From: Muricea muricata
Lineage: Eukaryota; Cnidaria; Anthozoa; Malacalcyonacea; Plexauridae
DNA length: 64,000 nt
NCBI GenBank assembly: GCA_963855995.1
Contig: OY979719.1
Location: 16,835,312 to 16,899,311, forward strand
Reading direction: 5' to 3'
Both the position numbers and the translations under genes were made by a program. Positions 1 to 10,508 of the stretch are shown piece after piece; position 1 is the first letter of the stretch; every line of letters starts with the position of its first letter. A model generated the notes under the pieces. The model saw only the letters and a list, made by a program, of their open reading frames with translations. It did not search any database and was not told the DNA's origin.

Positions 1-1
1 T

Positions 2-1012
2 GTGGGCACGATGAATGAGGGCACGTATCCAAGAAATCTTTCTCGGCCACGGAGTGTAGCTGGAGTAATGTTGGTATTGACCAGTATGGGTTGGTTTGCG
101 GTAGACAGTGGTACCGTTTTGAAGTATTTGAATGTCTAGGAAATGTATGTCATTGTCAGGAAATTTGTCAACAGTAAACTGTATTTGACTGTGAAAGGTA
201 TTGAAAGTATTAAGTATATATTCAATGTCGGAGGGTTTTGCAAGAACTAAAGTGTCATCTACATAGCGTTTATAAAAGACTATTTTGCCGGAGTTAATAA
301 GTGGTTTGACGATAACAGTTTCGAGTTCAGTCATTATTATGTTAGCTAAGGTTGGACCTAAGGGGGAACCCATAGAAACGCCGTCAGTTTGTTTATAGTA
401 TTCTCCATTAAATGAGAAAACAGTTTTAGTACATGAGTCAAGTATCAGTTTCTTAAGTGTACGTTTCGTAAGAGTTGCTGAGATTAGTTTAGACTTATAA
501 ATCCGATTTAAAATTATGTCAACAGTTTTCTTAAGAGGTACATTAGTAAAGAGAGATTTGACGTCAAAAGAAACAAATCTATATCCGTCATCAAAGAGTT
601 TGCGTGGTAGATTATTAATATGTGAAACCGCGTCAAATGTATCTTTAATAGAAAATTCATTAATAGTCAAAGGATTTAGTAGTTTTGTAAGAAATTTAGC
701 AACTGGTTGGTAAGCAGTTCCTGTAGTGTCAATGATTGGTCGGAAAGGAGGAAGGGTGTCAAAGGATTTGTGTACTTTTGGAAGGCCGTTTGCTCTAGCT
801 GGTTGAGTAGAGGTAGGTCGTATGTCATTATACTCAGAGTTAGATATCTCACCACGGTTAAGAATTGTGCGAAGGTAGTTTTGAAGAGTATTTAGTTGAG
901 TTAAAGTAGAATCAAAGTGAACCTTTGTAAATTTATTCTTGTCAGAAAAAAGTTGAGTCATGGAAAGGATGTAGTCGTTTAAGTTGATAAGTACAACACC
1001 GTTACCCTTATC
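2..1012 (-). CDS. Penelope-type reverse transcriptase (partial, runs off window)
   Basis: One uninterrupted minus-strand frame of about 337 codons is open to the window edge. In order it shows the N-terminal DKGNGVV motif, GLPKVHK, FRPIIDTTGTA, the motif A block SFDVKSLFTNVPL, the motif B block QTDGVSMGSPLGP, the catalytic YVDD of motif C (plus-strand positions 254-265), HFLDIQI and the YRKPTHTGQY segment. These are the hallmarks of Penelope-like reverse transcriptases, which prime target DNA and lack LTR-type integrases. The frame has no stop codon, so the copy is either young or under recent constraint. The region N-terminal to DKGNG is not in this orientation, because the sequence changes direction at 1012. 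The DNA sense is opposite to the endonuclease half next door. Confidence 0.85.
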
Positions 1013-1736
1013 GTGCCCACAAAATTTGCAGCAACGATGAACTCCTCAAAACTGAATTAAACAATATCACTTTTTTCATGTCATGGAATGGCTTCTCCCG
1101 CAAACTTTCAAGAAAACTATTAACATTATTCAAACCCTCAACTCATAACCCTTGTAACACTGTCACTGATAATTCCCTCATCGAACCGATTACAGTCAAA
1201 ATCTGGATTCATTTACCTTTCCTTGGTAAATATGGAACTAAACTAACCAATAGCTTCATTCGAAAAATAAGTCCATTATTAAAATCTCCTTGTAAATTTA
1301 TTGTCAACTGGAAAACTACTGATGCTAACTGCTTCATCTCACTTAAAGACCAAACACCAAAAATGTATATCAAAGCTCCGTTGTCTATGAATTCAAATGC
1401 CCTGGATGTAACGCTAACTACGTAGGAAAAACTGATCGCTGCTTGTACACCCGAATAAAAGAACATTCGTATCATGACTCTTCCGAGATATACAACCATA
1501 TTTGTAGCTGCAACGAATTCAACTTTATAAAGAATCTGCTAGAACTAAGTCCTTATGACGAAGATAGTAACATAAAATGCTCACTAACAGATTTAATATT
1601 TACTAACACTAAAATAATTGACAAATCAAAACACTGGTCTCTAATACTTTTTCAAGAGTCTATTGCTATAAATAGATTGAAACCGTCACTTAACCATGGA
1701 ACTAAAGCTTCTAAAGATCTATTAATTTTTAACTAA
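1012..1736 (+). pseudogene. Penelope linker and GIY-YIG endonuclease, frameshifted
   Basis: The plus strand begins in frame with the last RT residues (RAHKICSNDELLKTELNN) and continues through a linker typical of the family to about 1380. There the frame shifts by one base, most simply a 1-nt deletion near 1376-1382. The next frame carries the GIY-YIG-type core VVYEFKCPGCNANYVGKT (about 1383-1430), followed by RCLYTRIKEHS and a C-terminal region ending at 1736. In Penelope-like elements this endonuclease nicks the target. The shift and the opposite orientation of the RT half make this copy unlikely to be autonomous as assembled. A sequencing error at the shift cannot be excluded. Confidence 0.8.
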
Positions 1737-1790
1737 TCATATCTTGTTACTTCACTATATAATTGTACGTATATGTATAATATCATCATC

Positions 1791-1840
1791 ATTCATTTCC
1801 TGATGATGACTATAGTTTAGTCGAAACGTCGACATAAATT
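1791..1840 (+). ncRNA. hammerhead ribozyme-like motif (Penelope terminal region)
   Basis: The conserved core CTGATGA (1800-1806) is followed by a perfect 5-bp stem II (GACTA 1808-1812 with TAGTC 1818-1822), then GAAA (1823-1826) and CGTC with the expected cleavage after C1830. Stem I can form between 1791-1799 and 1831-1839 with 7 of 9 pairs. Stem III is minimal, as in the short hammerheads known from Penelope-like elements. One extra T (1807) lies between core and stem II, and the same extra T occurs in the motif at 15.4 kb. Confidence 0.55.
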
Positions 1841-1860
1841 TTCAATATGTTATCGATCTT

Positions 1861-2927
1861 CGGAGTATCTATTGTTTTGTATTTTATCAAAATACTCAGT
1901 GGTTCCCGTAATTTAATTAATAAAGTATACCAGTTTTAGTGTAAGGTTTGTCAGAATTAGAATACCTTGCTACTTTTACAGTTAGGTGTAGGAAAAAAGG
2001 AGCCTTTTAGCCTGCCCTCGCATACACATAAGCAACATAAAGAATAAGTTTTCCTCGGAGGTTTACGAAGACGCAGCTGAAATAATTTTATTTTCAATTT
2101 GCTTTTGTTCTACAATGCTCTTGGTCTTATGCTTGTGTTTTTGTCGATGCTTATGATTAGCTTGTAATTGTACTTTCGTCGCTAGCAAGGACCCACAAGT
2201 GCGTAAAAACTAAATTTACAAGCATTTCTACTTAACGATTTATAGGGTTTGACTTAGCTGTATACCTGCCATCAATCGATAGTTTCCTGAATTGTGAAAT
2301 GCTGAAGGCGGCCGGACTCACGGAGAATGCCACGTTCCAGTTTCTGTTGCGAGCTGGTTACGAACAGGTACTAAGGACACAAAACGATATGGATGTCGAA
2401 ATATAAAATGGTAGCTAACACCTTTCTATGTTTTCTTGCCCGTTTTTACACCGCAGACGCGTGATGGGTCTTGACGAAATTAGGTAAGCGCGCAGACACT
2501 TATTGTTCGTATGGGTTTGTGTAAAGTGTAAAAAACTGTCACAGCAATGCACAGATTATGTTCAGCTCTCACTCCGAACTTGCTGGAACAGGTGATGTCA
2601 TATTTCCCAACAATATTGAAGCGTAAAGATTTATAGTAGACTTCTTACCCCAATCGGGATATTTCAAATCGTTTGCGAGGTGATCTTTGCAATTAGCTTT
2701 ATAGTAAATTTAGAGTGCGACGATTAATATTTTTCTGGTTAGCTGAAAGGTATTCATGCTACAGTATTCAATTGTTTGTTATCAGGGGGGAGTTAAGGGA
2801 GAGGGGAGTTGGGGGGGAAGAGGCACAAAAACTCATTAAAGTCTACCCGCATGCGATGGATTATCGATTGTGCTAAGAGACACGAGAAACTTTTGCTCAG
2901 ACGACACCTCTCGTGTGCGGCAGGTGC
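1861..2927. other. intergenic, mostly featureless
   Basis: AT-rich spacer downstream of the Penelope element. Apart from one exon-like stretch (2258-2367) and a short G-rich run near 2787-2820, I see no coding or repeat structure. Confidence 0.5.
2258..2367 (+). CDS. possible orphan internal exon, unknown product
   Basis: A GC-richer 110-nt stretch is framed by a possible acceptor (GACTTAG, ending 2257) and a good donor (CAG|GTACT at 2367/2368). One frame is open across it and reads VYLPSIDSFLNCEM, then LKAAGLTENATFQFLLRAGY. Base composition and amino-acid use look more coding-like than the surroundings. I recognise no family and see no partner exons, so this is either a lone exon of a gene extending outside the window, a relic, or chance. 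Confidence 0.22.
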
Positions 2928-3100
2928 CAGGCTCGTACCCAGGGGCTTTTTAGTTCAAAATTAAAATATAATCAATTAATCCAGTGTCATATATGCAGAT
3001 CTGTTGCAGATTGTGCGAGCGCTTATCTTGCCGATATTAAATTACTTAGTTAATGCGTGCGCTTTTACTTTACACTAAGGGACGCCTGGGTACGAGGCTG
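2928..3100. mobile_element. hAT-like MITE with CAGSCTCGTACCCAGG ends
   Basis: The left end CAGGCTCGTACCCAGG (2928-2943) and the right end, whose reverse complement is CAGCCTCGTACCCAGG (3085-3100), form 16-bp terminal inverted repeats with one mismatch. The CAG start and non-coding 173-bp body fit a hAT-type miniature element. The flanking 8-mers do not match, so the target-site duplication has decayed or is absent. Confidence 0.6.
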
Positions 3101-3423
3101 ACAAGTTGTCATATATGGGGGAAAGTGAGACGGAGAAAGAAAAAGCTGGAAAAAGATCCTATAGAGAATTATAATAGACAATTGTCAATACCCATGATAG
3201 ACTGAATTTTGATGCAGCCACTCTGAACGAAGACTTTCATCACAGCTAAAAAGAGCATATCGCTAAAATATCGTAAATTGTCGAATCGAAAATCACTGCA
3301 GCTTATGACGAGCCTATACATAGTATTTCTATAGAAAGCATTGCCGTTTTTTGTGCCGACAAAATATCCAACCATACTTGGCCGGCAGGCTATAATTTAT
3401 ATTTTAAACGGAAAATGTCTGCC

Positions 3424-3666
3424 GTCCGACCAAGGGAACACGTTAGAACTAGAAGTTTTGAAATCAAAATTTCTGTTTTGGGCGCCGACGGTGATCCCGA
3501 GTACTATCCGATGGATAAGCGAAGGCGCCTAATTTACCGTTCCGCCTTCGCTTATCCATCGGATAGTACTCGGGATCACCGTCGAAGATACAAGAGAACA
3601 GGGCGCCCAAAACAGAAATTTTGATTTCAAGACTTCTAGTTCTAACGTGTTCCCTTGGTCCGACCG
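3424..3666. repeat. long hairpin (foldback element)
   Basis: A left arm (about 3428-3526) and right arm (about 3544-3661) are near-perfect reverse complements around a loop of some 20 bases centred at 3535. Matching landmarks include ACCAAGGGAACACGTTAGAA on the left and its complement at the right end. The right arm carries an extra stretch of about 16-20 bp near 3585-3600. Open frames across it on both strands are by-products of the palindrome. Confidence 0.75.
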
Positions 3667-4099
3667 CTCTATTTCTGGCTCTGTGACGTTTTGCAAGACC
3701 ACACGCGTGTTTGCTTGTTTCCAAGCGCTCGCAAGCAAGACCACCAGTAACCGTTTTGTTCGTCGCCTCAAGTTACCTGTCGCCTCATGTGACAACAAAG
3801 TCTTTTATGTCGATCAGGAAATGTGAACATTAATTTTCGAACCCCATATGCTCTTGTGCAGATAATGATGAACTTTTTAAATATACACAATCAAGGTTAG
3901 TATATAACTTTATACTTTTATTTCTAATTTATTATAAAATGTTCTTATAAGGATAAACACGTGTGAATAACTTGACTATTATTAGATCCAGCACGTGGAT
4001 GTATTTTATACCTGCATTTACCATATATAGACCATAAAAGAAATGGACTAAAGCACTAAGAACATCCGTGATACGGCCTGATGTACTTTGGAACCTTGT

Positions 4100-4410
4100 A
4101 ACTTTAAACTTTAAATACAGCTATTTCAGTAAAGGGTTAACTGTCCTTGCAAAAGTACAAACTTTAAACTATGAGCGCGCAAGGGATGACGGGTTATTGC
4201 TTATTTTTACTTCTAAACTCGGAATTATTTCTTTAAAACAGCATCGAGGACACATAGGAAACTTACGACGGCAAATTCACTTCCTACAAAGGTAATTCCC
4301 TGAGTATCAGGGCGTAAATAAACAATAATCCATCATCCCTTGCGCGCTCATAGTTCACAGTTCACGCTTTTGGGAAGAGAACTTTAATTGAAATAGCTGT
4401 ATAGCCCAGG
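4100..4410. repeat. imperfect foldback/MITE-like element
   Basis: Inverted arms: AACTATGAGCGCGCAAGGGA near 4167 pairs with its complement near 4335-4354, and an outer pair TACAGCTATTTCA (4115-4128) matches TGAAATAGCTGTA (4389-4402). The interior (about 4200-4320) is not palindromic. The structure looks like a non-autonomous DNA element with long terminal inverted repeats. Confidence 0.55.
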
Positions 4411-4606
4411 ACTTTGTATTTAAACCTTTTAAATAGTAATGATAATGATTGTGGAACTATCGACTTTTCAAACTTTCCCACAGTGTTTACAAGACCGAGA
4501 ATCACTTTTGAATGAAAACTTCTGTGGCCAACATGATGCCGTGGCGATACTTCTGCCGTAAAAATAACGCAGTTTTAGCGGAGTTTTAAAAGTTGGTATA
4601 GTTGGC

Positions 4607-4760
4607 AGTAGCGAAGCCAGCGTGACAATTTGGTCAGTCTATGCAAATATGATAATGATAGTGATCATTCATTTCTTTAGAAATTTATTACTTATACGGT
4701 CTATAAACACTGAAGAATTCGCGCATTTGCATGACCAAATGTCGGGCTGGCTTCGCCACT
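4607..4760. mobile_element. MITE family 1 (AGTAGCGAAGCCAGC ends)
   Basis: About 30-bp terminal inverted repeats at 4607-4636 and 4732-4760 flank an AT-rich core containing TTCATTTCTTTAGAAATT and a TACGGTCTATAAACAC segment. The same element occurs four more times inside the BTB array (37891, 41673, 47443 and 52366), which defines a dispersed family. Confidence 0.7.
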
Positions 4761-5183
4761 AATAGTTACATGCATAGATGTTGTCTTTCTTGTTTAAAAT
4801 ACGCAATGATGATCTGTATAAGGATCCGGCTATATAAAGCCACTTCTTTAGTCACTGTTTTGCAGTTAAATACTGATTAAGTACAAAATACGTGTTTCTG
4901 ATTGGTCAACGTTTCCACTAATAGTTAATTTCAATCACATTTTTATAGAACCGGCCCAGGTCGTATCACAGCTTGATGTTGACTCAGTAACATTAGCCAT
5001 CGTTTCCCAGCCACTCCGCTATTTATGATTATTTTATCGTATATCTGTGATATATCTATGATACCTTATCAATGTCTTTTTTATTTACTTAGACATTCAA
5101 GAGGCAAACAAAGTACTTGTGACAACTTATGGTGCCCCTATTAGGTGAGACAAACTCTCTTCAAAAGACCCGTGCTAGTCATA

Positions 5184-8100
5184 ATGGACTTGAAAATTTC
5201 TAAAATGCATCGGAACAAACCTTCCCAATGTATTTTAGCTTTATTAACATTTCTTATTATGCTTCTGATAATTTTACGAAAACCTCGATGGAATTTTTTT
5301 CCCGATGAAAATTTTTCATCATCGAAATTGGAAGCTACGGACGCCGAACACTATCGAAGCTTGTACGTTGTTGGGAAAACGGCCAATCCTGCCATTGCCT
5401 GGCGACCATTGATATTTTACATTTTGCCGAAGTTTTCAAACGATGTTAAAACCGGAAAGAGTACTTTCTGGGGCAAGGCAACAAGCGATAAGGAGGTTAT
5501 CGCATTGAGTATACAACATGTAGGCAACGATATGTACAAGGCGGAATTTATGCCGAGTTTTGGCGGGTTATATAAAGTGGATGTTTATTTAACGTACGTT
5601 AATGGGGAGCAATATCTGGAATATAGTCGGCACGTAAAAGCCAAGATGGTCAACGTCACAGGGTCGCCATTTTTCACCCTGGTTCAAAACCGGTCGGCCC
5701 CGAAAGGTATAACGCGATATTGTTCACAGTCCGAGAGCGGGACAGCACGGGGTAGATGGGTGAAGTGTGAGGCATTAAGAGGTATAGAGAGGTAAGAGAT
5801 ATGTTTCAGTACTATCTAATGACCATTACGAGGTTGAGGGCAACTTTTTGGGGACTCCATGTTCAACAGTTAAAATTTAGTCCGAAAATTGAAATGTGCG
5901 TAAAACATCATCCTCGCTCCAGAACGGAGTCACACACCCCTGTCTTTAACCATGTGCTTCTAGACTTGTAACAAATTTCTAACTCTAGCATTTTTCTATG
6001 TGTAGTGTAAAATTATCTTTCACACACAAAGTTCTTTTCATGTATTTGTGCATTAAAGTGCCTATGAAACGAATTTTGTGCAACGATTTATTGACTGCAT
6101 TGCAAAGATTACTTAAAATGATAATGTAACTTCTTCGGCACAATTTCTCTAGCTCTTTTCCTGCTCGAGATACTCAACTTTATTATATAGTTGAGGGTAA
6201 GATACTGAAAATACACCGTAAGATATTTTCCTTATCTTCGCTTGTGAAGATATCGATCACTTGATCATTTCCCGCCAATAATTTTGAACTTTCAAAATGG
6301 CGATGTTTGTAAGAGCAGCGAACCAATTTTCACCTTTGTTTAAAGAAAAAAACTACATGTTTGTGCCGAAAAAAATGGAAATAATACAAGAAAACACTAA
6401 AATGATGAACAAGTATTGTTTTAGTTTAAATAATATTGAAATAAAGCCATGTTTTTAGCATTATTGATCGAAAATTAATATTACTGACTTGGGTCTTAAA
6501 TTGTTTACAACTATATAATAAACAGAACATTACACGGCGGTTTGAAGATATGAATTTTATCTTCTCGTGGTGAAAACAATATTTTACTCACTCGCTGCGC
6601 TCGTTCGTAAAATGTTTTAACCACTCGAAGATCAAATTCATATCTTCGCGCCGCCGTGTAATATCCTCTATTTATTCGATATGTAAATTGCACAACTTAT
6701 GACAACACTGTGCATAATGGGTATCTTTGAGATTGCTAATTTTGTAGCATATGGCAATAAGAAACAAACGGTGCTGTACATGTGTAAACTACGATTAATC
6801 GATTGGTGTTTGCATTTGTGAGGAATATATTGATCACATTGCAAGTTACTGGTGATTTTGGAAAAGTTACTATGCATTGTGATGTCATAAGTTGTGTGAT
6901 TTGCATACACAATAAAGTGGAGCATCTGGATAAGGAAAAGGGTTAGACAAATTCTACCAAGTTACACTGTGATTTTAAGCGGTCTTTGTAATGCAATCAA
7001 TAAATAGTTGCACAAAATTTCCTTTCACGGGCACTTTTAAAAATCTTCCACACACAAAGTACATTTCATATATTCGTGCATTAATAGAATGCACGCATCT
7101 GTTCAGCAATACAAGGGAATTGCAAAGCAATTTCCAACTCATAATATAGCGAATGGACAGTAGAGTGACTCCGCCCTTTTTAAGCAGTTAACTGTCTGCG
7201 TACAGCCGGTGCAGCATTCTTATTAGCCAGAAAATGCAATTGACGGGCCGGGACGATGGTAATGACATGCGTAATGCGAAATGCGCGCACATACAGACTT
7301 CACTTGAGTGGCCCTAGTGCCCATTCCTTATCCTGTAACCAACTTTAATGTCTTTGATAACCTTGTTTTCAGGTGTGGTGGTTGGCAACGCGTTGCAAAA
7401 TTTGACTTCGACCAGCGTCACGGATTTTTTTGGCTGCCATATTCTTGCCAACTTCATTACTACACCGACACCGAAATGAAAAAATGTCTGGCAAGAAACG
7501 GTTGGGAGAGAATCGTATTCACGGGCGATTCCCACTCCCGATTCAGGACGTATCACTGGGCGACGAGACTCTACGGCGCATGCCAGAACTGTGGCAAAAA
7601 TCACGTGAAAACTGCCTTCGATCACGTGCCCAAGATGGAGTGGGTGTTCGACGCGCGTGGAACGCGCTGGCCCGCGACTTTTCCAAATTTCGTTCGAAGA
7701 CCAAATGAAATCTATATTCATACCGACATCCGACGTTCGCTTTTTTCGTACGCGTTTTCGAACTCGACTCTTAACGGCGATCTCTATTTCATGAATTTTG
7801 GTCATTGGATTTTACGCGAGATGACGTTTAAAAACTTCATGTTTAATAAAATAGCCGCTTTTTTACAAGGCGTTAGACTTATGAATCGCACAAGAGGTGC
7901 TGATATTCAAGTTCCCAAATACACGCTTGAAAAGCGAAAGAAATTTATTTGGGTGAATAATTTGAGTCTTAAATGGCGCGAAGATGCAGACGTTTTGAAA
8001 TGGACGATGACACCATCGCCTTCGACGATTGGCTACTTGAATGCCATTTTGGATCTGGCCATGACGGAGGCGGGCATTCAGGTTGTGGACGCCTTTCAGG

Positions 8101-8237
8101 TATCCAACCCGCGCCTGAGTGCAATCCACGATGGAACTCATTACGCGAAAGTGTTTCCGGATGGTGTCTGTGCTGGGGTTGTGGAAAATGCCATAACTAA
8201 TGTTATCTTGAACGCCTTGTGCAACGATCAGAGATAA
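5184..8237 (+). CDS. NXPE-family protein (neurexophilin and PC-esterase domains), two exons
   Basis: Exons 5184-5791 and 7373-8237 join in phase (donor GAG|GTAAGA, acceptor TTGTTTTCAG|G) to give about 490 aa, close to the family's usual size of about 550. The start is the ATG at 5184; the frame is open a little further upstream without another ATG. Residues 16-32 are a hydrophobic signal anchor after a basic N-terminus, giving a type II membrane or secretory-pathway protein. Exon 1 then encodes an Ig-like neurexophilin-type region with NVT and NRS sequons and ends in a GRWV segment. Exon 2 carries the esterase part: RCGGW, the nucleophile block FTGDSHSRF (Ser256) and the C-terminal DGTH (Asp456, His459), matching the SGNH/PC-esterase catalytic pattern. 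The substrate is unknown. A TATATAAAG at 4831 could be promoter-related. Confidence 0.85.
6053..7040. mobile_element. DNA element with about 70-bp terminal inverted repeats, in intron
   Basis: Positions 6053-6120 are the reverse complement of 6971-7040; for example TTTTGTGCAACGATTTATTG on the left matches a near-identical complement on the right. The element is immediately flanked by a diverged direct repeat of about 40 bp (6017-6056 and 7045-7083, both containing CACACACAAAGT and TGCATTAA). No transposase frame is visible, so it is non-autonomous. Confidence 0.6.
6527..6664. mobile_element. palindromic MITE (ATTACACGGCGG ends)
   Basis: Arms beginning ATTACACGGCGG and ending CCGCCGTGTAAT fold into a hairpin, with inner matches GAAGATATGAATTT and AAATTCATATCTTC. 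The centre reads TCACTCGCTGCGCTCGTTCG. The element is 138 bp long, non-coding and nested in the larger intronic element. Confidence 0.7.
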
Positions 8238-10508
8238 TGATATTTTTATATGATTTTTTACGTTGATTAGTACGAAATTAATATAGCAACGTTGAAATTT
8301 TGACTGTTTTAATTATGAGAAATTTTAAAGGAGAGCACTTTGGCATTAGTGTTTATTAGATATAAGATATAAGTTTGCCATGGTAGAAGATTAGGAACTC
8401 GCTAAGCCTTGGTCAAACCGTTGCAACATGCAAGATCGTGCAACATGCAAGGTAATCAAACCGTCGCAACACGTCAGCACAACAAAGTTATGTGACACTG
8501 TCGTAACACGTCAACACAACAAAGTCACATGACATTGTCGCAAGACGTCAACACAGCAAAGTCACATGACATTGTCGCAACACGTCAACACAACAAAGTC
8601 ACATGACATTGTTGCAACGGTTTGATCAGAGCTTTAGAACTACAACTAGTTATCTATGTTTTTCCTGATTATGCAGAAATAAGGTTCCACACAGAATAAC
8701 GACCATAGCAAAAGTCTCATTCCTGTTGGTTTTTGGCTCCTCACATCTGCCATCAAACCGGAAGCAGGTTAGGGTTACCCTGGCTTAACTCAATTTCAAA
8801 GCAAATTTTCCAAGATTGTATTTGTGAACTTGAAAATATTTTTCATATTTCTTTCATCTTGCCCTCATCGACTTAATATTTCATCCATGAACCCGCTACA
8901 ATGTTGTAGCGGGTTGATGTATGAAATGTTCTATAACCATTTCTATGGATGAAATGTTCTATAACCAGTTCTATAACCATTCAATACCCTAAGGTCATAT
9001 GATTTTGGTTGCTGAAAACGAGTGACAATTCTAGCAAGTAAATTAGATGCGCAAGACAACATATTTAATGCAAAAGTGGGGACACATTTACTAGAGTGAT
9101 TATTCTAGATATATAATTATTCTGTGTCTTCATCGTCACATGCTAGTGGTATTCCATTAACCAATGGCGACATTTAAGGAATGTTGTCTATCCGTGAATT
9201 AAACAACTGGGTATCTAAAGTATTGTTGTGGATGAATTTGGCAAACCGCAGTACAAACGATGGACTATATTTTTGCATAAACGTTGACCAACATGGATAA
9301 TGAGTTATATTGTTATCATGGGTATGATGAATCAGATATATCGCTCAAAATGTTTTGAAACAGAACCTGCAAACTGTATACATTTTAAAGCTGCTCTTTT
9401 CTGTTGCCCTGTCTTCTTGAAATGTGGACATTTTTGTACATGTTCAGTTTATACAATAACACAATGATACAAAACATTAGATTTAATGTTCATTTTGTCC
9501 AAATTACAAGATCATTTTTACATTTTTGTTTATTTAAATAGATTTCTACACTGATTGGGTTTTTATTTCGCTATATACATTATGTTGTTTGTAAGTTAAA
9601 AATACACTAAAATACCACGTATATGTGTCAGTAAGCTCACTGAACCTAACACGAGTAGTCAAACCCTCCCTGGAAACATACAGACTTTAAATATTTCCGG
9701 GGGTGCGGAGGGCGATTGCTTCTGTTAGGGAAATTGCTAGTAAGAAATCATGATTAATACCGCGAAAAAATCACTGAAAATGGCATTCCGTAATCTGTAT
9801 CACTCTTGTGAGTAGTAGGTTGATTCATAGTTCCCTTCTAATACGTGGAATTTTAATGTAAACAGTACATTTCGTACCAATTTGCGAACAAATGCGTGAA
9901 AAATCAAATACAAAAAATCTTAAGTTTTACAACCAAAATTGATTTTCCCCTTGTCATAAACAAAATATAAAATATTAATCTATTTGGTGTTATCAAAATA
10001 GTCCAAATTTGCAAAAAAGATAACGTTAGAATTACAATATGAATAAATGGTTAATATCAACTACTGGAAAATATTCCGTCCTCAATTCGTATTAAATTAC
10101 TTTGGTATTAAATTAAGTTATAAATTATCCCCCACATATGTGGTTCTCGATTTGGCGTGATGTGTTGAACGAAGTTATGATTTGAGATACCAAGCTTGTG
10201 CTTAAATTCGTGTGGCTTTTGAATGTGTGGAGTGTTTTTAGCCAACAGAATCTCCGTTCAAATTTTAACATAGAAGGTCAAGCGATTAAATTTTTTTTAT
10301 TTGCTCGTGCGTAAGGCAAAAAATTGGTAAGGTAATGTAGACAGTCAGAGATGACGCAGAATTGACACAGTGATGCGACGTGTGTATTACTGTATTCCAC
10401 GGGCTTGGTGCAAGTTTGTGATCAGGTTGCATCAAGCCTGTTGGCTTGTAACCGCACGAATTTAATTACAAGCAAGATTTGATAATTACCTTAAAATCTC
10501 TCAAATGT
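8238..10508. other. intergenic spacer between NXPE and PTB genes
   Basis: AT-rich and non-coding. It contains the TIR-bounded minisatellite at 8410-8628, a perfect short hairpin (AACCCGCTACA / TGTAGCGGGTT, 8889-8914) followed by small direct repeats of TGAAATGTTCTATAACCA up to about 8970, and otherwise nothing I can identify. Confidence 0.6.
8410..8628. mobile_element. TIR element enclosing a 37-bp x4 minisatellite
   Basis: Ends TGGTCAAACCGTTGCAAC (8410-8427) and GTTGCAACGGTTTGATCA (8611-8628) are inverted repeats with one mismatch. Between them are four head-to-tail 37-bp units at 8463, 8500, 8537 and 8574, each built around CAACACAACAAAGTCACATG. Units 2-4 differ by only a few bases and the first is the most diverged. 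Confidence 0.75.

Larger units (their letters stand above)
1..1860. mobile_element. Penelope-like retroelement, internally rearranged
   Basis: Two halves of one Penelope-like element lie in opposite orientation. The reverse transcriptase reads on the minus strand from about 1012 to the window edge. The C-terminal linker and GIY-YIG endonuclease read on the plus strand from 1012 to 1736. A 12-bp sequence (TGTGGGCACGAT) at 1-12 recurs as its reverse complement at 1010-1021, exactly at the junction. Flipping 1-1021 would put the RT C-terminus directly in frame with the plus-strand part, so the arrangement is an inversion at this short inverted repeat or an assembly artefact at a sequence end. 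The 3' flank (1740-1860) carries a hammerhead-like motif, as is known for the terminal repeats of this family. Confidence 0.85.
5792..7372 (+). other. intron of the NXPE gene
   Basis: GT at 5792 and AG at 7371-7372 bound a 1.58-kb intron. It houses a 1-kb element with terminal inverted repeats (6053-7040) and, nested inside it, a short palindromic MITE (6527-6664). No coding sequence is evident. Confidence 0.8.

Noticed and set aside
7314..7805. 163-aa minus-strand frame over NXPE exon 2
   Set aside because: Shadow of the esterase exon, with no domain and no splice support.
8463..8610. CRISPR-like array
   Set aside because: The repeats are contiguous 37-bp units without spacers, in animal DNA; it is a minisatellite in a TIR element.
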